Source: Humulus lupulus (Eukaryota; Streptophyta; Magnoliopsida; Rosales; Cannabaceae). Taken from it: DNA of 64,000 nucleotides. Below, one piece after another: positions 56,141-64,000 of this stretch. The DNA lies in assembly GCF_963169125.1 (NCBI RefSeq), contig NC_084794.1, positions 91,123,018 to 91,187,017 of the forward strand, in the 5' to 3' direction. The notes under the pieces are model-generated. The model was given only the letters and a program-made list of their open reading frames with translations. It ran no database searches and was not told the DNA's origin. Within the stretch, counting starts at the first letter, position 1. The number at the start of each line of letters is the position of its first letter. The translations under genes were made by a program, and so were the position numbers.

Positions 56141-59100
56141 ACTCACAGTAAGTCCCCTTGACCCTCTTGACGACTATATGAACCTATGATGTTCTTTTAA
56201 TTCGCACGTTTAGGCATTACATTTAGGAGTTGTTAGGAAAAACGCATGGTTCGGGTTGCTCTGTATCCAGGTGCTTCCCGGACATAGGGCGGTCTTAGTA
56301 GTCTCTTCTTTCCCGATCAGGGTCTCGTGGCTCTTCGGTGATCCCGGACCTGATCCGAAGGGGCTCCAAGTAGTCCTTAGGAGACCCCCTATACCTTAAC
56401 CGACTTTCTTGGGTTTAGGTACTGACTGCTTGGCTTTCTTTCTTTGTTCCCAGATCGTCAACTATGGCAACGGGCGTTACACTCCATTCTGAAGAATAGG
56501 TCAATAGGGCCCCTGTCGTCATTCCTGGGTCCCAGACGCCCAAGGGTAACAGGTGGGAAATGGACGTGGCTCCCAACCTGTTCCGGAATTATTGGATGAT
56601 GATGCTCCTGGAGCAGCACCTGGGCATCGAATAAACTCTTGGGCTCTTTCACAACCGCATGGCTAGGATCGAGGAGCGGGCGCATACGTCCGTGGAAGGC
56701 TTCGGGGCCTGGAGCGCCGGTCACATCAGCGCGGGAGCTACGCTCCCGCTTCACGACTATTTCGTGTGGTTCTTGACGTACATGGGAATCGCACCGTTCC
56801 AGCTTCTGCCTCAAGCGTACCGGCTACTCGCCGGATGGCGGGTGTTTTGCATCGTGAAGGAGGTCGCAGAGCCCACCCTTGCGGAGATCCTGTAATTCTA
56901 CAAGCTGGAGCCGCAGGTCAACGTCAAGGACAAGACCCAGGACGACTTTTATAAACTGAAGCCGTGGAGTGGCTATCCCGCTCCTGGAGGCACCCCCGGA
57001 CGTCAGGCATTATTGGTTCCTGACGTCCGGGTTCCTTGTGGAGAAGAACCCCACACTGCTGCTGGACTTCCAGCGAGTGGGTAAGTATTTTCCCGGTCTT
57101 CTCCTTTTTTATTCTTTATCCTTTTTCGTCGTTTCTTATCATATCTTCCGGGTGGCATGGCCTTTTGCTCAAACTCCCCTCACCGAGTTCATCATGGATA
57201 GGAGGAGGTTTTACTCCGGGTTGAGCGCGGAGGATCTGGATGTGGGTGGCTACGTCACGGATGACAATCTCCGACTGGTCGGGATGCTCATGGACACCCA
57301 AACCATCGTCATCCCGAATCTTCGGGGCATCGCTTACGAGAAGAACGTCGCCATCCGGGAGCAGCTGGCCTTGGACCACATTGCTAGAGTGGAGAAAGAG
57401 GCGCGAGTCGACGCGGCTCAGCGCAAGAAGGACCGGGCCCCGACAGAGGCGGCCACTTCAGGGGAGCTGGAGGAGCTCTTCGAAGACGCCCTACCAAACA
57501 TTGGGACTCCCGGGGCTAGCGTATCGGGGCGAGGTAACTCCCCTTTAATCTTAACTTATGCTCCCCAAGTCGGGGACTTAGCTAGGGATAGGCTAGTACC
57601 CCCGGGCCCTGCGTTCAGGGCCGATGGGGAGATGAGACCTTCAATTCCCGTCCCCGTAGGCTCGGAGGTCCTCATGTTCTTATCTGGGTTCCTCCAGTAT
57701 GGGGGTTTCCTGAACCCGGACGACATAGGGGATCGGGTCCATTCATTTTCTTTAGAGGAATTGAGTCGCGCCCGGGGCATAGATGAGGGTTCGTCCCAGG
57801 TCATTTTTAGCTTTGACATGAGTGTTTTTGTTTCTATTTGGTTTACCATCCTAACTCCCTTTTCTGTGCTTTTACAGGGGACTTCGACATGTCAACTCCT
57901 GCCAGCGAAATGAGGCGGCTCCTCAAAGACAGGGCGGCCAGGAAGAACAACTAGGTGACGGGCCTGGAGACCAACCTCACCAAGGAATTGTCCGGGACAG
58001 AGCTCCATCCCAGTGGGGGAGTCCTGGCTGCGGTCCCCATCCAAGCCGTGGTGCCTGCTGCAGTCTCCGCCCCTGCCCAGCACCCCGTAATTGACTTGGA
58101 GGTGGGCGCAGCGGTCAGCTGAAGCTCGGGGAAGAGGGGCCTGGACGCTGGCGCCGAAGAGGGCAACACCGGGAAGAGGCCCCAGATGAGGCGAACTGGC
58201 TCTGCTGAAGAGTCACATGGTGAAAGTATGCTGGCCGCGAAAGAGGTCCCTGCTCTGCCCATTCTCCCCATACGTCCGACTCTTCTCGAGGAGGGGGAGT
58301 CCGCCTTGTGAGATGAGCTGTCCTGGCTGATCAACCGGACCTGGGAAAACGGTCGGGGCTGGAGGGACGAAACTTACAGAGCCTTGACGATCCGCCGTCA
58401 GGTTGAATTCGCGGAGCGTCCTGCCGAGTTCAGCGCTCCTCAGCCGATCATGGATCGGCCAGCCGCCGAAGCGGGCTTCCGCCCTAAACTTGGACAGGAC
58501 ATGGCCCCCCTGGCAGCTGACCTGCTAGACCAGGTGGGGAACACCATGTCCAACCTCCAGCTCAAGAGGTACGCCACGATAGCCAACCCGGACGTCCTGT
58601 TCATCTCCCAGGCTCTCCGCCACCAGGCCACCGCGGTAACTTTTACTTGTCTTCTAATATTCCTTCCCTTACTTGTTGATGAGGATTTTATTTTCTAACT
58701 TTTCTTTGCTCTAGGTTGACCTGTTGTCCCATCGGAGTGCCGATCTGGTGGCCGAGCTGGCCATGAAGAAGGAGACGGCCAAGTTGGAGTTGGAGGCGGC
58801 CGTGAATCAAAGGGAGGCCGCCAAGGAGGCCCTTGGCCGGGAGATGGCCCGTGCCCAAACAGAGCGCGAGGAGCTCGACTGCGCCAAGGCCGGATTGGAA
58901 GAGGAGTTGTCCTGGAAATCAAAGGAGGCCGATGAGCGGGAAACACTTTTGGAGGCGGCCGCGGCTCAGTCCGTCCTGGATAAGGAGGAGATCCAGGCCT
59001 TGAAGGTCCGGGTCTGCGAACTGGGCGACTTTCTCCTTCAAGAGAAGGCGGCGCATGAAACATCCCGCCGCGAAAAGGAGGAGGCCGAGGGCTTGTTGAA

Positions 59101-59245
59101 GGTCACCTTTGATGAGGCCATTTACATGGCCTGGTGCAAGGACAAGAGTATGAACCTCCTTGTCTTTCCTGATCTGGAGTCGAAGCAGGCCGAGTTCAAG
59201 GCCAAGGAGAAGGAGGACGCGGACCTCCGAGCGGACGAGCTGTAG
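55890..59245 (+). pseudogene. Antisense gene of the Tat element ('putative gypsy-type transposon' / Transposase_28-like), broken
   Basis: Inferred exon 1 lies in the LTR and ends at 56147; intron 56148-56453 (GTAAGT...TTCCCAG) leads to ATG 56464. The protein starts MATGVTLHSEE and has the hallmark stretch LPLHDYFVWFLTYMGIAPFQ then LLPQAYRLLAGWRVFCIVKE, as in antisense proteins of Grande/RIRE2-like elements. In-frame stops lie at 56497-56499, 56632-56634 and 56893-56895, and there is a shift near 56960. The later part (56969-57913) has donors GTAAGT (57081) and GTAACT (57534) and a TTTTACAG acceptor (about 57879). A clear intron 58636-58714 precedes a long coiled coil (58724-59245: ELAMKKETAKLELEAAVNQR and so on). 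The function of this protein is unknown. Confidence 0.75.
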
Positions 59246-59605
59246 GCCCGAATCCCGGCCTTGTCCCTTTTTTTTCTTTTTTATTAGTACTTTTGGCTTG
59301 TAATTAAGTTCAAAACACTGCTACCTTCTCTGGTTTTTATATAGGAATCCTTTCGTTATTTCAAGAAGAAATTTCATTTTGTTGCCGCGATTAATTGATT
59401 GTGAGGATTTAGTTCCGGTTCCAACGACCTAGACTAGACCCAACGACTTAACTCACCGAGTTTTCAATCCTGGCACCAAGTCCAGGGCCATCGGGGCTTC
59501 GTTTAACCCGAAACCTCGTCTCTCCCTTTATCAGTTATACGCCATGGCTTTGCCCTGGGGCATGCCGGATGCCTTTTTTTTTTCCCAGGCACCACTCATC
59601 CGGAG

Positions 59606-61412
59606 CAGCACGAGCCTTGGGCTCGGTCCGTTACAATTATCTACCCCCAGACATCGTTCGTCCGGGGTGGACCGGCCTTGGGCTCGGTCCTCTTTAGTTG
59701 TACCCCCGGACATTGTTCGTCCAGGGTGGGGCTGGCCTTGGGCTCGGTCCTCTTAACTTTATACCCCCGGACTTCGTTCGTCCGGGGTGGACCGGCCTTG
59801 GGCTCGGTCCTCTTTAGTTATACCCCTGGACATTGTTCGTCCGGGGTGGGACCGGCCTTGGGCTCGGTCCTCTTAACTTTATACCCCCGGACTTCGTTCA
59901 TCCGGGGTGGACCAGCCTTGTGCTTGGTCCTCTTAACATTATACCCCCGGACTTCGTTCGTCCGGGGTGGACCGGCTTTGGGCTCGGTCCTCTTTAGTTA
60001 TACCCCCGGACATTGTTCGTCCAGGGTGGGACCGGCCTTGAGCTCGATCTTCTTAACTTTATACCCCCGGATTTCGTTCGTCCGGGGTGGACCGGCCTTG
60101 GGCTCGGTCCTCTTTAGTTATACCCCCGGACATTGTTCGTCTGGGGTGGGACCGACCTTGGGCTCGGTCCTCTTAACTTTATACCCCCAGACTTCGTTCG
60201 TTCGGGGTGGATCGGCCTTGGGCTCGGTCCTCTTTTAGTTATAACCCCGGACATTGTTCGTTCGGGGTGGGACCGACCTTGGGCTCGGTCCTCTTAACTT
60301 TATACCCTCGAACTTCGTTCTTCCGGGGTGGACCGGCCTTGGGCTCGGTCCTCTTAACTTTATAACCCCGGACTTCATTCGTCCGGGGTGGACCGGCCTT
60401 GGGCTCGGTCCTCTTTAGTTATACCCCCGGACATTGTTCGTCCGGGGTGGGATCAGCCTTGGGCTCAGTCCTCTTAAGTTTATACCCCCGGACTTCATTC
60501 GTTCGGGGTGGACCAGCCTTGGGCTCGGTCCTCTTTAGTTATACCTCCGGACATTGTTCGTCCGGGGTGGGATCGACCTTGGGCTCGGTCCTCTTAAGTT
60601 TATACCCTCGGACTTCATTCGTTCGGGGTGGACCGGCCTTGGGCTCGGTCCTCTTTAGTTATACCCCCGGACATTGCTCATTCGGGGTGGGACCGGCCTT
60701 GGGCTCGGTCCTCTTAACTTTATACCCCCGGACTTCGTTCGTCCGGGGTGGATTGGGCTCGGTCCTCTTTTAGTTATATCCCCGGACATTGTTCGTCCGG
60801 GGTGGGACCGGCCTTGGGCTCGATCCTCTTAACTTTATACCCCCAGACTTCGTTCGTCCGGGGTGGACCGGCCTTGGGCTCGGTCCTCTTAACTTTATAC
60901 CCCCAGACTTCGTTCGTCCGGGGTGGACCGGCCTTGGGCTCGGTCCTCTTTAGTTATACCCCCGGACATTGTTCGTCCGGGGTGGGACCGGCCTTGGGCT
61001 CGGTCCTCTTAACTTTATACCCCCGGACTTCGTTCGTCCGGGGTGGACCGACCTTGGGCTCAGTCCTCTTTAGTTATACCCCCGGACATTGTTCGTTCGG
61101 GGTGGGACCGGCCTTGGGCTCGGTCCTCTTAACTTTATACCCCCGGACTTCGTTCATCCGGGGTGGACCGACCTTGGGCTTAGTCCTCTTAACTTTATAC
61201 CCCCGGACTTCGTTCGTCCGGGATGGACCGACTTTGGGCTCGGTCCTCTTTAGTTATACCCCCGGACATTGTTCGTCCAGGGTGGGACCGGCCTTGAACT
61301 CGATCCTCTTAACTTTATACCCCCGAACTTCGTTCGTCCGGGGTGGACCGGCCTTGGGCTCGGTCCTCTTTAGTTATACCCCCGGACATTGTTCGTCCGG
61401 GGTGGAACCGTG
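59606..61412. repeat. 60-bp minisatellite, about 30 units of two alternating types
   Basis: Units share CCGGCCTTGGGCTCGGTCCT. Type A continues CTTTAGTTATACCCCCGGAC, ATTG; type B continues CTTAACTTTATACCCCCGG, ACTTCG. Both end TTCGTCCGGGGTGG(G)A. They mostly alternate A-B (a 120-bp higher-order unit) with occasional B-B pairs, as at about 59881-59960 and 60841-60960. Each unit holds the inverted repeat CCCCGGAC...GTCCGGGG. The array lies between pol and the antisense gene of the Tat element. Because 60 is divisible by three, frames stay open for over 200 codons; I do not treat these as genes. Confidence 0.95.
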
Positions 61413-61668
61413 GGGTTTGCGTCACCCGGACCTTTTTGGTCCGAGCCGGGACTAGCCTGAGCTTGCGCCCCGCCAGGTATTTGCTTATGCCCGGGATACC
61501 CCCCGCAAGTGAGTGGAGACGGGTCTGGGGTCACTTGAGAAAGATTAGCATAGTTTTACAACATTTCTTTATGAAGTTTTGCACACGCCATTTTCATTGT
61601 TTGAAAAAGGGTCGCCCTAAGGCGTACATTGTTTACAACGAAAATATTAAACTGGGAAACGCTCTCCT
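61413..61668. other. Spacer between minisatellite and integrase
   Basis: Unique-looking sequence with a GC-rich start and an AT-rich middle; no gene or repeat recognised. Confidence 0.45.
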
Positions 61669-61670
61669 GA

Positions 61671-64000
61671 CTACTGATAGTATTTACGGAGATGCTCCGC
61701 ATTCCAGTCTCGCGGGACTTCCGAGCCATCGAGCCTTTTTAAGTGGTATGTCCCAGGGCACACCTCGTGCTGGATCTCGTACGACCCCTCCCAATTTGGG
61801 CCCAGAACCCCCACCCCCAGATCTTGAGTAGCAGGGAAGACTCTTCGCAAAACCAAGTCGCCAGTTCCAAACTTACGGCTTTTGACTTTGGAGTTGAAGT
61901 GCCGAGCGATCTTGCCTTGGTACATCTTCAGCTGCACCTGCGACTCTTCCCGGATCTCTTCGATGAGATCTAGTGATTCTTGGAGTAAGGCGTGGTTCTG
62001 GCCGGGATCATACGTGTCTCGTCGGTGGGACGGGACGATCGTTTTGATTGGGATGACGGCTTTGCATCCATAGACCATGGAGTAGGCGGTGTGTCTGGTT
62101 GACGTCCTCTCGGTCGTCCGGTAAGCCCATAGTACGTGGGGCAGTTCCTCGGGCCATTTACTCTTACAGGCCTGAAGTTTTTTCTTCAGCATCCCCTTCA
62201 GGATTTTGTTCATGGCTTCTGCCTGCCCGTTCGCCTGGGGCCTGGCAACCGCGGAGAAGCTCTTGACGATACAGTGCCTTTCACAAAAATCCGTGAAGTG
62301 GGTGCTGTCGAACTACTTCCCGTTGTCGGATACAATTTTGTGGGGGAGACCGTACCGACACACTATGTTATTGATGACGAAATCTAAGGCCTTTTTGGAA
62401 GTGATTGTACTCATGGGCTCCGCCTCAACCCACTTCGTGTAATAGTCCACGGCCACGATGGCATACTTCACCCCTCCCTTCTCGGTCGGGAGGGATCCGA
62501 CGAGATCGATTCCCCATACTGCGAAGGGCCAGGGGCTAGTCATCAAGGTTATTTCTGTAGGGGGGCCCGCGGGACCTTCGCGTACCTTTGGCACTGTTCG
62601 CACTTGCGGACGTAGTCAATACAGTATTTCTTCATGGTCGGCCAGAAGTATCCTTGGCGCAAGATCTTCTTGGACAGGCTGGGGTTGGCGGTGTGATCTC
62701 CACAAAAACCTTCGCGCACTTCATGCATGATGGTGCTTAGTTCAGTTTCGGACACACACTTGAGGTAAGGCATGGACAAACCCCGGCAATAGAGCTTCCC
62801 GTCCATCATGACATATCGGTGGACTTGATACTGGAGTTTCCTGGCTGCGGTCTGGTCGGCTGGAACCTCCCCGGTAGTCAGGTAGCGGATGAGCGGTCCC
62901 ATCCAAGAAATGGAGTGATCGACGGTGTGGACCATGGGGTCCCTGATGCTTGGGACGGGGAGATGGTTGACGAGGACCAGTCCGGCCAGCTCTGCCTCGG
63001 CGTCGGTGGCCAGTTTCACTAGTGTATCCGCGAAGACATTTTGCTCCTGGGGGATCTGGCGGATGGAATGCTTTGTGAATGCCTGTAACATTTCCCTTGT
63101 TTGAGTCACATAGGCCGGCATTCTCTCTCCTTTAGTCTGATATTCCCTCGAGATTTGTCTGACGACTAGCTGGGAATCGCTGTAGATTTCCAAGTTCGCT
63201 GCCCCTACCTCTCGGGCCAAACGTAGTCCGGCTAAGACAGCTTTATGCTCCACTTCGTTATTCGACGCCTTGAACTGGAAATAGAGGGCATTTTGTAACT
63301 GGTGCCCCTGCGGTGACACCAAGATGATCCCGGCCCCAGCTCCATTTTCATTCGAGGCTCCGTCCACGAAGACTTTCCATAAGGGCGCCGCGGGGGCTTC
63401 GGGAATACTGTCTTCCTGAGGCGCTCCGGAACATTCAACGATGAAATCGACCAGGGCCTGTCCCTTGATAGACACCCTGGGGACGTAGGAGATATCAAAC
63501 TGACTGAGCTCCATGGCCCACTTCAGGAGTCTTCCTGATGACTCGGGTTTCTGTAACACTTGCCGCAGGGGATGGTTGGTCAGGACCTTTATGGCGTGGG
63601 CCTGAAAATAAGGCCGAAGCTTTCGAGATGCCATCAGCAGGCAGAATGTTAGCTTTTTGATCAATGGGTACTGGGATTCAGCGTCCAGCAATCGCTTGCT
63701 CACATAGTATACCGGGAGTTGTACCCTTTCGTCCTCTCGTACCAACGCAGCGCTGATCGCGTGCTCAGTCACGGCCAGGTACAGATATAGAGGCTCCCCT
63801 TCTACCGGTTTTGCCAGGATTGGGGCTTGGGCCAAGTGTTCTTTCAGCTTACGGAAGGCCTCTTCACATTCAGGTGACCATTCGAAACGCTGGCTTCCTC
63901 GAAGGATGTTGAAGAACGGGATGCACTTGTCCGTGGCTTTGGAAACGAAGCGGCTCAAGGCGGCTATTCGCCCCGTCAGGCTTTGTACGTCCTTATGCTT
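61671..64000 (-). pseudogene. Tat pol: RNase H, second RNase H and integrase (RT mostly outside the window)
   Basis: Read leftwards from the edge: SRFVSKATDKCIPFFNIL at the RT thumb, first RNase H (LYLYLAVTEHAISAALVRED, VYYVSKRLLDAESQY), a linker, then the archaeal-type RNase H (WKVFVDGASNENGAGAGIIL; NNEVEHKAVLAGLRLA; IYSDSQLVVRQI), the integrase zinc finger (HEVREGFCGDHTANP; CEQCQRYAKV) and the DDE core (WGIDLVGSLP; KIVSDNG; GQAEAMNK). One base seems lost from a C run at about 62555-62563, shifting the frame before the core, and a TAG lies at 62313-62315 where Gln is expected. The C-terminal piece (61671-62213) with GSYEIQHEVCPGTYHLKRLD is open to its stop. Confidence 0.92.

Larger units (their letters stand above)
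54439..64000 (-). mobile_element. Tat-lineage Ty3/gypsy element, 3' two-thirds, minus orientation
   Basis: From right to left: RT thumb/first RNase H, a second (archaeal-type) RNase H, integrase, a 60-bp minisatellite, a long gene on the opposite strand, and the 3' LTR (54439-56140). A second RNase H between pol and integrase, and an antisense ORF before the 3' LTR, are known marks of the Tat lineage. Gag, protease and the 5' LTR lie beyond position 64000. Stops and a frameshift in integrase make the visible copy defective. Confidence 0.93.

Noticed and set aside
59678..61455. Long plus-strand frames of 186, 124 and 235 codons with repeated GSVLFSYTPGHCSSG text
   Set aside because: They are produced by the 60-bp minisatellite, whose length is divisible by three. 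They are broken wherever a unit has an indel and have no domain or splice context.
54439..64000. Integrated plant pararetrovirus
   Set aside because: Integrase, LTRs and the second RNase H identify a Tat-lineage Ty3/gypsy element; no movement-protein or caulimovirid features are seen anywhere in the window.

Overview
This is a plant nuclear window, almost certainly from a dicot, made up nearly entirely of nested transposable elements; I see no intact host gene. The evidence for a plant is the PIF/Harbinger, Mutator, chromovirus, Tekay-type and Tat-type Ty3/gypsy, Ty1/copia and L1-type elements, spliced element genes with plant-like GT-AG introns, initiator tRNA-Met primer sites, and two host-gene relics resembling plant peroxisomal enoyl-CoA delta isomerase and the gamma-tubulin-complex subunit MZT1/GIP1. 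I cannot name the species.

Layout, left to right. 1-2050: PIF/Harbinger element on the minus strand (Myb/SANT-like ORF, then transposase), both ORFs carrying nonsense codons. 2379-3184 and 6642-7867: two solo LTRs with perfect 5-bp target duplications, separated by a MZT1-like relic near 5.0-5.3 kb. 8675-9116 and 23039-23191: one enoyl-CoA isomerase pseudogene split by a 13.9-kb Mutator-like element (9117-23038). That element has 118-bp inverted repeats, an 8-bp target duplication and two convergent genes: a spliced DUF1985/ULP1-protease gene (+) and a spliced MURA transposase gene (-). MURA is itself split by a complete 6.0-kb chromovirus (15217-21224; LTRs about 1.5% different; target duplication CTCGG).

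25012-54438 is a stack of Ty3/gypsy and Ty1/copia pieces: a Tekay-type LTR with integrase (-) fused head-to-head to a reverse transcriptase (+), a copia relic, a Tat-like 3' LTR, several Tekay-type LTRs in both orientations, an L1-type LINE remnant, and a heavily decayed copia element that was invaded by two fold-back elements and by a solo LTR with target duplication CTAGT. 54439-64000 is most of a minus-strand Tat-lineage element: 3' LTR, a spliced gene on the antisense strand, a 1.8-kb minisatellite of 60-bp units, then integrase, a second RNase H and the end of the first RNase H/RT region, running off the right edge.

Most recognisable protein genes are broken by stops, frameshifts or insertions, so the window records serial insertion and decay. 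The most interesting points are the Mutator element's paired CTCGATG arrays lying in introns at both ends, and the Tat element's antisense gene, which appears to start from its own TATA boxes inside the LTR and to splice out of it. Exon boundaries, alignments and mismatch counts were read by eye.
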